This document shows positions 16,634-25,219 of a stretch of 64,000 nt of DNA, piece by piece. Each line of letters begins with the position of its first letter. Positions within the stretch are counted from its first letter, which is position 1. The DNA lies in the NCBI GenBank assembly GCA_963719275.1, contig CAVRBT010000007.1, positions 1 to 64,000 on the forward strand. Reading direction: 5' to 3'. The DNA comes from AC-32 sp963719275 (GTDB taxonomy: Bacteria; Actinomycetota; Thermoleophilia; Gaiellales; Gaiellaceae). Below the pieces are notes generated by a model. That model made no database searches, had not been told where the DNA came from, and saw only the letters and a list, made by a program, of their open reading frames with translations. A program made the position numbers and the translations under genes.

Positions 16634-18019
16634 CTACGAGGTGAGGTCGCCCGCCATCTCGTCGAAGGCGGCAACGAACGCGTCGCAGTCCTCCTCCGAG
16701 TGCGCGACGGTCAGCGTCCACTCCTCCTCACGGCCCGGAGTCATGTAGATGCCGCGGTTCATGTTGTAGAGCCAGGCGAGGTCGGCCAGCTCGCCGTCCT
16801 GATTCGCCTTGAAGGACTCGTAGTCGACCACCGGCTCCGGCGAGAACGTGACGCACCCCTTCGAGCCGATGCCGACCGCGTAGCCGGGAAGGTTATGGCG
16901 CTCGATCACGTCCTGGCAGCCGCGCAGCAGCCGCTCCTCGCGGGCCTCGAGCAGCTCGTACGCCTCGGGCGTCAGCACCTCGGTGAGGCTCGCGCGCGCA
17001 GCCGCCATCGCGAGCGGGTTCCCGTTGAAGGTGCCGACCTGGTAGACGTCACCGGCCTCGACGGTTCGGAACGCCTCCTCGGTCCCGCCGATCGCGCCGG
17101 TCGGGAGGCCGCCGCCGAGCGCCTTCGCGAGCGTCACCAGGTCGGGGGTGACGCCGAAGCGCTCGACTGCCCCGCCCGCGGCGATGCAGAGGCCGGTCTT
17201 CACCTCGTCGAAGATGAGCAGCACTCCGAGCCGCTGTGTCAGCTCGCGCACGGCCTCGAGGTAGCCCGGCTCGGGGAGGACGACCCCGAGGTTCATCATC
17301 GCCGGCTCCATGATCACGCAGGCCGGTGGCCGCCCCTCGTCGAAGAGCCGCTCGATCCGGCGCTCCATCGCGCCGGCGTCGTTGAACGGCACGGGCACGG
17401 TCATGTCGGCCACCGACTGTGGGATGCCGCCGCCGTAGGGAAGCGACTCGTAGCTGTCGCGGATGCCAATCCGGTGGTACGGGACGCCGATCGAGACCAT
17501 CACGTAGTCGTGGTGGCCGTGGTAGGAGCCGAAGATCTTCACGATCGTGTCGCGCTTGGTGTGGGCGCGAGCGATTCGGATCGCGTCCATCGTCGCCTCC
17601 GACCCGGAGTTGACGAACCGCCAGCGCGGGAGGCCCCAGCGGCGCTGCAGCTCCTCGGCGACGACCACCGCGTCCTCGGTCGGCGCGGCGAAGTGGGTGC
17701 CGAGCTCGAGCCGCTGCTCGACCGCCTTCGTGATCGCCGGATGCGCGTGACCCTGCGGCATCGAGCCGAAGGCGTTGTGGAAGTCGATCCGCTCGGTGCC
17801 GTCGACGTCCCACACCTTCGATCCGACCCCGCGTTCGAGGTAGATCGGCCAAGGCTCGCGCGTCTGGTACGCCGACGCGACCCCGCCGGCGAGCACCTGC
17901 CGCGCGCGCTCGAACATCGCGCGCGAGCTCGGGGTCGCCTCGTTGAGCCGCTGCTCCTCGCGTTGGGTCAGCTCGGCGATCCGGGCGCGGTCGATCTCGA
18001 CGGTCGTGCCCGTGCTCAT
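16634..18019 (-). CDS. Class III PLP aminotransferase, glutamate-1-semialdehyde aminomutase type
   Basis: A fold-type I, class III PLP enzyme of about 461 residues, related to GSA aminomutase (HemL). Visible: DVDGTERIDFHNAFGSMPQGHAHP, NSGSEATMDAIRIARAHT, SYHGHHDYV, the PLP Asp in LLIFDEVKTG, the Schiff-base Lys in LVTLAKALGGGLPTG, and GTFNGNPLAMAA. The substrate may not be GSA: no other tetrapyrrole genes are nearby and the flanks differ from classical HemL, so beta-amino acid or other aminotransferase roles remain open. Start 18019 is preceded by GACAAT, six bases, ATG, a leaderless-type arrangement; an earlier in-frame start at 18076 exists. Nineteen bases separate it from the cyclase/TPR gene downstream, so they may be cotranscribed. 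Confidence 0.85.
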   Translation of the reverse strand: MSTGTTVEIDRARIAELTQREEQRLNEATPSSRAMFERARQVLAGGVASAYQTREPWPIYLERGVGSKVWDVDGTERIDFHNAFGSMPQGHAHPAITKAVEQRLELGTHFAAPTEDAVVVAEELQRRWGLPRWRFVNSGSEATMDAIRIARAHTKRDTIVKIFGSYHGHHDYVMVSIGVPYHRIGIRDSYESLPYGGGIPQSVADMTVPVPFNDAGAMERRIERLFDEGRPPACVIMEPAMMNLGVVLPEPGYLEAVRELTQRLGVLLIFDEVKTGLCIAAGGAVERFGVTPDLVTLAKALGGGLPTGAIGGTEEAFRTVEAGDVYQVGTFNGNPLAMAAARASLTEVLTPEAYELLEAREERLLRGCQDVIERHNLPGYAVGIGSKGCVTFSPEPVVDYESFKANQDGELADLAWLYNMNRGIYMTPGREEEWTLTVAHSEEDCDAFVAAFDEMAGDLTS

Positions 18020-18189
18020 GGGCGCATTGTCTACAAACACCCGGCGCTCGTCATGCGCCGCCGTAACCGGGCGCACTCTTCCGCCGTTCGAACGATGCGC
18101 AAGCGACGAAAAGCACGGTGGTGCAGATGGCAGACCGTGAGCTCAGTACCCGTGACCTGGCCGGGGCCTCCGAGCGCGACACCGCAGCC

Positions 18190-18837
18190 TCAGTTCGCCC
18201 TCGCCTCGACTTCGGCTAGCGCTCGGCGTGCCGCCGCTTCGCTGCTGTATCCGATGCGCCACTGGGACTCGACGCGGCGGTCGACGCGGATGAGCACCCG
18301 GAGGGCGTCCGCGCCGTGCCACCAGCCGAACCTCGCGCCGGTGACGATCCAGGCGTGCTGGTACAGCCAGTGATGCAGGTTAACAGCGCTTGGGCTGCGG
18401 CTCGGGGCCAGCCATGCTTCGAGCCGCCGGGCGCGGGCGGGAAGCGTGATCTCGTCAAGAGGCTCCTTCGGTGCTCGCGGCACGTGGAAAGCAGGCGGCC
18501 GGCCAGGTGGCCGGAAGGGTCTTCGCGGAGCAGAACCGCCAATCGCCTTCGGGCGGAAGCGTGTCGCAGGCTCGACTTCGCGCGGACTGACCAGGCGTTG
18601 ATTGAGTGAGGTCGCCGTCGTCGCATCGCCGTGTGCGCCGTTTTCGTACCGATTCCAGATCGCGCCCGCTCCTGCGAGCACGACTGCCACTGCGATTACG
18701 GCAGCAATCGCGAGACGCGTGCCGCGCGAGCGCCGCATGGACTCGACCGTTTCCGCCCGGACGTCGCGCGCTGAGATCGATGGGCGATGCGGCAGCGGGT
18801 TCGGCTGCGGCACAAGCGCCCCCGGCCGCAGCGGCAA
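18190..18837 (-). CDS. Hypothetical single-pass membrane protein, 5' end uncertain
   Basis: Family not recognised. From the TTG at 18837 the product is 215 residues: a Pro-rich start, a membrane helix (LAIAAVIAVAVVLAGAGAIW), a Pro/Arg-rich linker, and a C-terminal domain with many aromatic residues (VNLHHWLYQHAWIVTGARFGWWHG, WRIGYSSEAAARRALAEVEA). In the same frame upstream to about 18960 the translation still looks like protein (ARYALPVEPLSPELALVDPE) and runs back to a stop near 19045 without ATG or GTG. So the true gene is probably longer and its start has been lost or displaced by an indel. The aromatic C-terminal domain suggests a small extracellular domain. No operon partner. Confidence 0.5.
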   Translation of the reverse strand: MPLRPGALVPQPNPLPHRPSISARDVRAETVESMRRSRGTRLAIAAVIAVAVVLAGAGAIWNRYENGAHGDATTATSLNQRLVSPREVEPATRFRPKAIGGSAPRRPFRPPGRPPAFHVPRAPKEPLDEITLPARARRLEAWLAPSRSPSAVNLHHWLYQHAWIVTGARFGWWHGADALRVLIRVDRRVESQWRIGYSSEAAARRALAEVEARAN

Positions 18838-19480
18838 GCCAGGGTCGACAAGCTGTGCGCGCGCCCGTTCCGCGAGTTCCGGATCGACGAGCGCTAGTTC
18901 CGGGCTTAGCGGCTCGACTGGCAGAGCGTACCTGGCGCATCGGCCGAGGAGGCCTCGGAGCGCTGCGTCGAGCTGGAGTCCGTGGTTGCGTGCAGGTTCT
19001 ATGTGGAGGCTCTCATCCGGGAGAAGAAGCGAGCTGGCTCCGGACTAGCCGTGGACTCCCTCGACGCTGGGGGAAGCGACAGCGCCGAACGGTTCATTGC
19101 CCCTCATCACATTGTCGCGTGGGTCGTCCCTAGTTCTATGCGCGGGCGGTTTCATTGACGAGTCAATCGGGAATCCTGCGTGGGGCGGTGTCTATCTGGC
19201 CTTGAGGACGCCGTCTCAGGCGGCCCGCTGTGGCTGCCCGGGCGTTTGCCGCAGAACGCTTAGGGGCAGGGCCGCCCGTCTGACGCCGCTAGGAAGTACC
19301 AGCGGCCTTCGGCCGGCGCCCGCGTCGTGCGACCGGGCTCGCGCCTCGGTCCCCCCAAAAAAGCGGGCAAAGTGCCGCAGCCCGTGCCGCGCGGTGTGTA
19401 TTCCCCCCGCTGCGACTCTCTCTAACGCGGTAAGGGTCGGGCGGTTTAGTCGCGCGCGCGGGAGAAACCAATCCGCTGAC
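18838..19480. other. Gene-poor, possibly degenerate stretch
   Basis: About 640 bases with no convincing intact gene. It begins with the protein-like upstream extension of the 18190-18837 frame. On the plus strand about 18961-19145 a broken segment with the text AERFIAPHHIVAWV can be read but has no start or family match I trust. From 19300 to 19450 there are runs of C and A and a small CGGCC-TTC-GGCCG hairpin. Local GC is lower than in the neighbours. Confidence 0.4.
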
Positions 19481-19656
19481 GTGAGCGTTGAGCCGTTCGC
19501 CGACGTTAGGTGTGCCGAGTGCGGCCGGCCATCGGCTGCGGCTGCGGCTGCGGCTCGATGATGAGCGCCGGCGCGGCTACCGCGCAGACATCGAAGGGGA
19601 GCGGCCGGAGGTCGTCTTCTACTGCCCTCAGTGTGCTGAGCGCGAGTTCGGCGACT
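19481..19656 (+). pseudogene. Small zinc-ribbon protein broken by a frameshift
   Basis: A GTG at 19481 opens a frame reading VRCAECGRPSAAAAAAAR then stop; a second frame continues as DDERRRGYRADIEGERPEVVFYCPQCAEREFG. Joined, they give one CxxC...CxxC zinc-ribbon protein of about 55-60 residues, a type I recall as common in this bacterial group (CAECG ... CPxCAEREFG). The junction lies in a GGCTGC repeat at about 19540-19558, so slippage, either in the cell or in sequencing, is the likely cause. Function unknown. Confidence 0.5.
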
Positions 19657-19924
19657 TACACTGCTCCACCACGAGCACCGGGGGTTGGTCTGCGTCGTCG
19701 CCCCGAACGCCAACCACGCAAAGCGTCCTGCGTCCCAAACGGATCATGTGTCCTTGGAGCCCAGTTCGGGACGGCGCTCTCCAACGTCGGCGGTTCGGCC
19801 GGCACGCCCTCTGCCGTCTCCAACCTGAACAGAAACCCTGCCATCCAGCTCCCTCCCTTCGGCTGGGGCCGGCCCCGTGATCGGCTCCCCACGTGAACCA
19901 GTAGAAAGTTCCAGTAGAAGAAAC

Positions 19925-19952
19925 GGAAACCCCCGCCTAGGCGAGGGCTTCC
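19925..19952 (-). terminator. Rho-independent-type terminator after prs
   Basis: On the minus strand just after the prs stop: GGAAGCCCTCGCC-TA-GGCGGGGGTTTCC followed by GTTTCTTCT. Strong stem with a T-rich tail. The 240 bases beyond it, up to the zinc-ribbon remnant, hold no gene I can support. Confidence 0.7.
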
Positions 19953-19953
19953 G

Positions 19954-21009
19954 TCAGAAGAGCTGGTTCTCGCCGCCGAAGATGGCGGAGACCGAATCGT
20001 CCTCGAAGACGTTCATGATCGTTTCCGCCAGGAGTGGCGCGACGGTCAGCACGGTCATGTTGTCCGGCTTCTTGATCGCATCGATCGGCACGGTGTCGGT
20101 GACGACGATCCCGGCAACGTCGGCCCGACCGAGACGCTCCAGGCCGTCGTCGTTCAGGAGTGCATGGGTGACGGAGAGCCAGACCTCGGACGCGCCGTGT
20201 TCCTTCAGCGCCTGCGCACCCTGGATCAGCGTGCCGCCGGTGGTCGTGACGTCGTCGCCGACGATGCAGATCTTGTCCTTGACCCGACCGGTCACCTCCG
20301 TCATCTCGACCTGGTCGTGGGCGGGGCGCGTCTTGTGCATGACCGCGAAGCTCGCCTCGAGCATTTCCGCAAACCGAACGGCGACCTTGGCCCTGCCGGC
20401 GTCGGGCGCGACCGAGACCACGCCGTCGCCGTGAAGGCCGAGGTCACGGAAGTGACGGGCGAACAGCTGCTGCGCGGTCATGTGGTCGACGGGGATCGTG
20501 AAGAAGCCCTGAATCTGGCCCGCATGGAGATCCATCGTCAGCACGCGGTCGACTCCCGCGAGCTGGAGCATGTCCGCGACGAGCCGCGCCGAGATCGGTT
20601 CGCGCGGCTTCGCCTTGCGGTCCTGGCGCGAGTACGGGAACCACGGGATCACCGCTGTGATCCGCTTCGCAGACGCGAGCTTTGCGGCCTGGATCATGAA
20701 CAGCAGCTCCATCACGTTGCGGTCGACCGGCTCGCATCCGGTCTGGACGAGGAAGACGTCGGCCCCTCGGATCGACTCCAGGTAGCGGCAATAGGTCTCG
20801 TCGTTCGCGAACTGCTCGAGCTGGATCTCGCCGAGCTCCACCCCGAGCTGGCGCGCGATGGCCTGTGCCAGGTCGCTGTGCGACCGTCCGGAGAAGACCA
20901 TCAGGCGCTTCAGCGGGCCGCGCTCGATCCAGTGCCCCATCGACGGCGCGACGTCCACAACAGGCGTCTCCGCCGACTCGAGGCCGGGGATCGCGACGGT
21001 CTCAGTCAT
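19954..21009 (-). CDS. prs: Ribose-phosphate pyrophosphokinase
   Basis: Makes PRPP from ribose-5-phosphate and ATP for nucleotide, His and Trp synthesis. The 351 residues include FSGRSHSDLAQAIA, the ATP-binding region IPWFPYSRQDRKAKPREPISARLVADMLQ, MDLHAGQIQGFF, VSVAPDAGRAK, and the PRPP loop IVGDDVTTTGGTL. The loop has the paired Asp residues but an unusual VGDDVTTTGG in place of the commoner VDDMIDTGGT. There is an N-terminal extension of about 35 residues before the first strand; an internal Met at residue 24 is a second start candidate. The start overlaps the end of glmU by eight bases, the classic glmU-prs order. It ends at a terminator. Confidence 0.95.
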   Translation of the reverse strand: MTETVAIPGLESAETPVVDVAPSMGHWIERGPLKRLMVFSGRSHSDLAQAIARQLGVELGEIQLEQFANDETYCRYLESIRGADVFLVQTGCEPVDRNVMELLFMIQAAKLASAKRITAVIPWFPYSRQDRKAKPREPISARLVADMLQLAGVDRVLTMDLHAGQIQGFFTIPVDHMTAQQLFARHFRDLGLHGDGVVSVAPDAGRAKVAVRFAEMLEASFAVMHKTRPAHDQVEMTEVTGRVKDKICIVGDDVTTTGGTLIQGAQALKEHGASEVWLSVTHALLNDDGLERLGRADVAGIVVTDTVPIDAIKKPDNMTVLTVAPLLAETIMNVFEDDSVSAIFGGENQLF

Positions 21010-22339
21010 CGGCTGCTCGCTTCCGCTGCTCGTCGACGTAGCCCTCCTTCGTCACCTGGCGCGCGCGCGCGACGGCCAACGAGCCGGGCGGCACATCCTC
21101 GCTGATGACCGATCCGGCCCCGATCCAGGCATCGTCGCCGATCTCGACTGGCGCAACAAATGCATTGTGGACGCCGGTCCTGACGTTGCGACCGATCATC
21201 GTCCGCTGCTTCGGCTTCCCCGGTTGGTGCGGGAAGTTGGCCGTGATGTTGCCCGCGCCGATGTTCGTCCCTTCTCCGATGTCCGCGTCGCCGATGTACG
21301 ACTGGTGTGGGGCCTTCACGCCCGCGCCGAGGCGCGAGTTCTTGACCTCCACGAACGCGCCCGCCTTCGCGTCCCTCTCCAGCACCGTTCCGGGGCGAAG
21401 GTAACAGAAGGGGCCGACCAACGCACCGGGGCCCACCTCCGAGTCGACCGCGACGGCGTGCGGGCCGATCTCGGCGCCGGCGGCGACCGTGGTGGACCCG
21501 CGCAGGACAGTGAAGGGCTGGACGGTGGAATCCGGCTCCAGCTCGACGCTCGGGTCGATCCACGTCGATGCCGGGTCGACGATCGTGACCCCGGCGAGCA
21601 TGTGGGCATGGTTGATTCGGTCGCGCAGAACCGCGGCCGCGGCCGCCAGCTCGGCGCGGCTGTTCACACCCTCGCACTCGGCCGGATCCTCGGCCTTGTG
21701 CACGGCCACGCGCTCGCCGGCCGCCGCCAGGTCGCGGACGGTGTCGGTCAGGTAGAGCTCGCCCTGCGCGTTGTCGGGCTGGAGGCGCTCGAGGGCCGGC
21801 CACAGCTTCTGCGCGTCGAAGACGTAGATCGACGAGTTCACCTCGCGAAGCGCGAGCTCGTTCTCGCCGGCGTCGCGGGCCTCGACGATCGCCTGCAGCG
21901 TGCCGTCGGCGCCGCGGACGATGCGCCCGTACGCGCCCGGCTCCTCCAGCTCGAAGGACAGCACCGTGGCGGCGGCTTCGGCGTCGCGGTGGGTCTGAAG
22001 GAGGCGGCCGAGCAGGTCAGACGTGATCGTCGCAGCGTCGCCCGTGACCACGAGCACGTCGCCCTCGAAGCCCCCGAGGGTCTCGCGCGCGGCGGCCGCG
22101 GCGTCTCCGGTTCCGCGGGGCTCCTTCTGCACCGCGACCTCGACGCCCTCGAACGCGTCGCTCGCGTCGGGTGAGGTGACGATGACAAGCGGCTCCGGCC
22201 CGAGCTCGCGCACGGCCTCGACCACCCAGTCGGCGAGGCGTCGCCCGAGGAGCGGGTGCAGGTGCTTCGGCGTCTCCGAGCGCATGCGCGTGCCCAACCC
22301 TGCTGCGAGCACCACGGCTGCGAGTCGGCTCTCGGTCAC
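21002..22339 (-). CDS. glmU: Bifunctional GlcN-1-P acetyltransferase / UDP-GlcNAc pyrophosphorylase
   Basis: Produces UDP-GlcNAc for peptidoglycan. The N-terminal uridyltransferase domain begins LAAVVLAAGLGTRM and has KEPRGTGDAAAAA and GVNSRAELA. The C-terminal left-handed beta-helix acetyltransferase shows hexapeptide repeats (VEVKNSRLGAGVKAPHQ, YIGDADIGEGTNIGAGNIT, IGDDAWIGAGSVI). The 445-residue length is normal. The tRNA-Gln gene ends 11 bases upstream on the same strand, so glmU is probably cotranscribed with the tRNA and with prs. Confidence 0.96.
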   Translation of the reverse strand: MTESRLAAVVLAAGLGTRMRSETPKHLHPLLGRRLADWVVEAVRELGPEPLVIVTSPDASDAFEGVEVAVQKEPRGTGDAAAAARETLGGFEGDVLVVTGDAATITSDLLGRLLQTHRDAEAAATVLSFELEEPGAYGRIVRGADGTLQAIVEARDAGENELALREVNSSIYVFDAQKLWPALERLQPDNAQGELYLTDTVRDLAAAGERVAVHKAEDPAECEGVNSRAELAAAAAVLRDRINHAHMLAGVTIVDPASTWIDPSVELEPDSTVQPFTVLRGSTTVAAGAEIGPHAVAVDSEVGPGALVGPFCYLRPGTVLERDAKAGAFVEVKNSRLGAGVKAPHQSYIGDADIGEGTNIGAGNITANFPHQPGKPKQRTMIGRNVRTGVHNAFVAPVEIGDDAWIGAGSVISEDVPPGSLAVARARQVTKEGYVDEQRKRAADD

Positions 22340-22350
22340 GGCAACGAAGG

Positions 22351-22421
22351 CTGGGGCGCCAGGATTCGAACCTGGGATCGCGGGACCAAAACCCGCTGCC
22401 TTACCACTTGGCTACGCCCCA
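22351..22421 (-). tRNA. tRNA-Gln (anticodon UUG)
   Basis: The minus strand folds as a cloverleaf: 7-bp acceptor TGGGGCG/CGCCCCA with discriminator G, D-arm GCCAAGTGGTAAGGC, anticodon arm GCGGG-TTTTGGT-CCCGC with TTG at 34-36, four-base variable loop, and TpsiC arm CCAGG-TTCGAAT-CCTGG. No encoded CCA. U1-A72 and G73 are glutamine identity features. Confidence 0.95.
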
Positions 22422-22472
22422 GCGACATTGGCTGGTCGCCCAACATGCGGGAATTCTTGTTGTTGTGCGCAG

Positions 22473-22489
22473 CCGGCTCATCGAGCCGG
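22473..22489 (-). terminator. Hairpin after the small membrane-protein gene
   Basis: Perfect CCGGCTC-GAT-GAGCCGG hairpin six bases after the stop of the membrane-protein gene, before tRNA-Gln. There is no clear U-tract. It probably ends or attenuates the ispE-side operon. Confidence 0.5.
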
Positions 22490-22495
22490 GAGAGC

Positions 22496-22873
22496 TTAGC
22501 CCCGTTCGTGGAAGAGGAACACCAGCGCGATCACGGCGAAGATCGCCGCCAGCACAAGTGGCAGCCAGCTGAGCAGGACCCCGAGAATCACCACGACGAC
22601 CGCGAGAGCCTGCGAGGCGCCGGCGATCCACGCGATCTGGTAGGCGGTGTCGGACTTGGCGTTGCGGCCCCAGAGCGCGTAGATCGCGAGCACCGGGATC
22701 GCGATCGCGATCACCGTCCACTTCGTGAAGCTCGGCGAGACCGCGACGATGATCCCCTCGATAACGGCGATCCACAGGGTGATCCGGATCCGGCGCGCCT
22801 TCAACCAGCGTCCCCACTTCGTCGTGCCGTGCTCGATGGTGCTGCCACGCTCCAGCGACTCGTTCGTGCCCAT
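22496..22873 (-). CDS. Small integral membrane protein, unknown function
   Basis: A 125-residue protein with a hydrophilic N-terminus of about 35 residues (Gly/Thr/Lys, then KARRIRITLW) and four probable membrane helices: LWIAVIEGIIVAV, KWTVIAIAIPVLAIYAL, a helix around YQIAWIAGASQALAVVVVILGVL, and LPLVLAAIFAVIALVFLF. No motif suggests enzymatic activity. The start at 22873 follows the ispE stop by five bases; a longer in-frame start overlapping ispE is less likely. Last gene of the ROK-rsmI-M23-metG-tatD-rsmA-ispE run. Confidence 0.65.
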   Translation of the reverse strand: MGTNESLERGSTIEHGTTKWGRWLKARRIRITLWIAVIEGIIVAVSPSFTKWTVIAIAIPVLAIYALWGRNAKSDTAYQIAWIAGASQALAVVVVILGVLLSWLPLVLAAIFAVIALVFLFHERG

Positions 22874-22878
22874 CGTGC

Positions 22879-23697
22879 TCAACCGTACCAAGTAGGAACC
22901 GTGACCCACGTGCGGCCGAGGCCCCGCAGCTCACGCCCGGCCGCGACGGCCGGATCGCGGTGCAGGAAGAGGCCGTAGACGGTCGGTCCGGCGCCGCTCA
23001 CGTCCGCGCGGAAAGCGCCCAGGGCGAGCATCGCCTCGGTGTGGGGCGAGGAGGCGAGGTCGTTCGACGGGAGGCCCACGAGGTCGCGCGCGCGGTGGAC
23101 CTCGCCGAGGGCGCGCTCGAGCTGCGCGCGCCGTTCGTCGAAGCCGTCGGCGCCTCCGCGCAGGTCGAAGGCGGCGTAGACCTCGGCGGTCGAGAACTTG
23201 CGGGTGTCGTGCGGGAGGAGCAGCACGACCCAGTAGTCCTGCGGCAGGTCGAGCGCCGCGAGGTGGGTACCGGTGCCGGTGCCGAGCTGCGGCCCGCTCG
23301 TGAGGAAGAACGGGACATCGGCACCGAGCTCTGCGGCGAGCTCGTGCAAGTGCTCGGCAGGGAGCGGCTCCGCGAGGCTGGCGTTGGCGAGGCGCAGCGC
23401 GGTCGCGGCGTCCGAGCTGCCGCCGCCGAGGCCCGCGGCAACGGGGATGTGCTTCCAGATCCGAGCCTCCCAGCGCGGTTCCGCGCCGACGGCCTCGGCG
23501 AGGCGCTCGAGGGCCTCGCGGACGATCGTGTCTTCGGGGAAGCCCGCGACGCGTAGGGCGGCCTCAGGCTCGACGCGGACCCGGTCGGCGAGGTCGACCC
23601 GCTGAAGCACGGTGGCGACCTCGTGGCGGCCGTCGGCGCGCTGCGCCCCGACGACGAGCGCGAGGTTCAGCTTGGCGGTGGCAGGCGCGCGGTTCAC
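22879..23697 (-). CDS. ispE: 4-diphosphocytidyl-2-C-methyl-D-erythritol kinase
   Basis: A GHMP kinase of the MEP isoprenoid pathway that phosphorylates CDP-ME at the 2-position. The 272 residues show PATAKLNLALVVG with the catalytic Lys, the GHMP loop PVAAGLGGGSSDAATAL, GADVPFFL, and the C-terminal FRADVSGAGPTVYGLF. The start is GTG at 23697, overlapping the rsmA stop by four bases (GTGA), so the two are coupled; rsmA-ispE is a conserved neighbourhood in Actinobacteria. Confidence 0.95.
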   Translation of the reverse strand: MNRAPATAKLNLALVVGAQRADGRHEVATVLQRVDLADRVRVEPEAALRVAGFPEDTIVREALERLAEAVGAEPRWEARIWKHIPVAAGLGGGSSDAATALRLANASLAEPLPAEHLHELAAELGADVPFFLTSGPQLGTGTGTHLAALDLPQDYWVVLLLPHDTRKFSTAEVYAAFDLRGGADGFDERRAQLERALGEVHRARDLVGLPSNDLASSPHTEAMLALGAFRADVSGAGPTVYGLFLHRDPAVAAGRELRGLGRTWVTVPTWYG

Positions 23698-24476
23698 GGC
23701 TCCAGCGCGCGCGTCAACGCGGCGAACTCCGGCGGCGCGAGCTCCTCGGCCCGGGCGGAGGCATCGCGGCCGATTGCTGCGAGCACCTCGGCGGCGCGGT
23801 CGCGGTCGGCGAGGCCGGCCAGCTCGAGGGAGTTTGCGAGCCGCTTGCGCCGATGCGCGAACGCCGCGGTGACGACCTCCTTGAGGCGGGAGAAGTCCTC
23901 GGGAAGCTCGCGGCGGCGGAACCCCACGAGCGCCGAGTCGACATTCGGGCGCGGCCGGAAGACGGTGCGCGAGACCGGGTGGAAGCCGGTTCGCTCCGTG
24001 GCGAGCTGGACGAGAACGGACACCGCGCCGTACGCCTTCGTCGACGGCTGCGCGAAGAAGCGGTCGGCGACCTCGCGCTGGACCATCACGGTCCAGTGGC
24101 CGATGGCCGGCAACCCGTCGAGGCTCTCGACAACCAGGGGCGTCGCGACGTTGTAGGGGAGGTTCGAGACGAGCTTCGTCGGCTGGGGGTCGAGGCCCGC
24201 AAGGTCGAACCGGAGCGCGTCCCCGAAGTGGAGGGCGACGTTCGAGCGCTCGCCGACGGCCTCGTGCAGGCGCGGCTCGAGCGAGCGATCGAGCTCGACC
24301 GCGTGCACCCGTGAGACATGGTCTGCGAGGTACGTCGTCAGGACGCCGAGGCCGGGCCCGATCTCGAGCACGACGTCGTCCGGCTCCAGCTCGGCGAGCC
24401 GGCCGATCACGCCGAGCAGGTTCTCGTCGACCAGAAAGTGCTGTCCGAGCTCCTTCTTCGCCGCGGGCCGGCTCAT
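23694..24476 (-). CDS. rsmA: 16S rRNA (adenine1518-N6/adenine1519-N6)-dimethyltransferase
   Basis: KsgA/RsmA dimethylates two adenines in helix 45 of 16S rRNA during 30S maturation. Visible: KKELGQHFLVDENLL, the SAM motif VVLEIGPGLGVLTTYLA, AVELDRSLEP, the catalytic VSNLPYNVATPLV, and the C-terminal helical domain FRPRPNVDSALVGF and AFAHRRKRLANSL. The 260-residue length is standard. It overlaps tatD by four bases upstream and ispE by four bases downstream, forming the common metG-tatD-rsmA-ispE chain. Confidence 0.96.
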   Translation of the reverse strand: MSRPAAKKELGQHFLVDENLLGVIGRLAELEPDDVVLEIGPGLGVLTTYLADHVSRVHAVELDRSLEPRLHEAVGERSNVALHFGDALRFDLAGLDPQPTKLVSNLPYNVATPLVVESLDGLPAIGHWTVMVQREVADRFFAQPSTKAYGAVSVLVQLATERTGFHPVSRTVFRPRPNVDSALVGFRRRELPEDFSRLKEVVTAAFAHRRKRLANSLELAGLADRDRAAEVLAAIGRDASARAEELAPPEFAALTRALEP

Positions 24477-25219
24477 GGCAGGCCGAAGGCGGCTGCCGCG
24501 TTCGCGTCGAGCTGCTGCGCGAGCTCGTCCTCAAGCTGGTCGCGGGCTTCTGCGAGTACGGCAACCGTGTGGACGACGTTCGCGGGCTCGTTCGGCCGCC
24601 CGCGGCGCGGCTGCGGCGACAGGTAGGGGCTGTCGGTCTCGGCGAGCAGGCGCTCACGCGGAACGGCACGCGCCGCCTCGCGCAGCTCCGCCGCCTTGGG
24701 GTAGGTGACGTTGCCGGCAAACGAGACGTAGTAGCCGCGCTCGAGCGCAACCGGCAGGAGCTCGGGTGCGGAGAAGCAGTGCAGGACGACGGCACCCGCG
24801 AAGTCCGCGAGCGCCGCGGCAGTCTCGTCGGAGGCCGCGCGCGTGTGGATCACGACGGTCTTGCCGAGCTCGCCCGCGAGCTCGAGCTGCCGCGCGAACA
24901 GCTCGAGCTGGCGGTCGCGCGGCGCGTAGTCGCGGTAGTGGTCGAGCCCGGTCTCCCCCACCGCGACCGCGCGCGGGTCGGCAAGCAGCTCGCGCAACTC
25001 CTCGACTGCGGCCGCGTCCGGGTCCGCAGCCTGGTGCGGGTGGATGCCGAGCGCGGCGAAGACGCCCTCGTGTCGCCGGGCGATCGCAAGCGTCTCGCGG
25101 CAGGACTCGAGCCCCGAGCCGACGGACACGATCCGCTCGACCCCCGCCTCGTGCGCGCGCGCTACGAGGTTGTCCGCCGGTTCCGCGCACGCGTCGAGGT
25201 GCGCGTGCGTGTCGATCAC
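24473..25219 (-). CDS. tatD: TatD-family metal-dependent hydrolase (DNase-like)
   Basis: An amidohydrolase-fold metalloenzyme; E. coli homologues act as 3'-5' exonucleases. Metal ligands are visible: IDTHAHLD at the N-terminus, AVGETGLDHYRD, VIHTRAA, VLHCFSA, and ETDSPYLSPQPRRGRPNEP. GTG at 25219 is the start because it immediately precedes IDTHAHLD and overlaps the metG stop by four bases. The 248-residue size is normal. Confidence 0.93.
   Translation of the reverse strand: MIDTHAHLDACAEPADNLVARAHEAGVERIVSVGSGLESCRETLAIARRHEGVFAALGIHPHQAADPDAAAVEELRELLADPRAVAVGETGLDHYRDYAPRDRQLELFARQLELAGELGKTVVIHTRAASDETAAALADFAGAVVLHCFSAPELLPVALERGYYVSFAGNVTYPKAAELREAARAVPRERLLAETDSPYLSPQPRRGRPNEPANVVHTVAVLAEARDQLEDELAQQLDANAAAAFGLP

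Noticed and set aside
14852..18373. Very long plus-strand open frame (over 1100 codons) opposite the cyclase/TPR and aminotransferase genes
   Set aside because: Arg/Leu/Val-rich low-information translation, exactly antisense to two well-supported genes; an effect of high GC.
18961..19150. Plus-strand fragment with APHHIVAWV, reminiscent of HNH/AHH nucleases
   Set aside because: No start, no second motif and no flanking toxin features; a two-His match is not enough.
19300..19330. Small CGGCC-TTC-GGCCG hairpin as terminator
   Set aside because: Only five base pairs, no T-tract and no gene end nearby.
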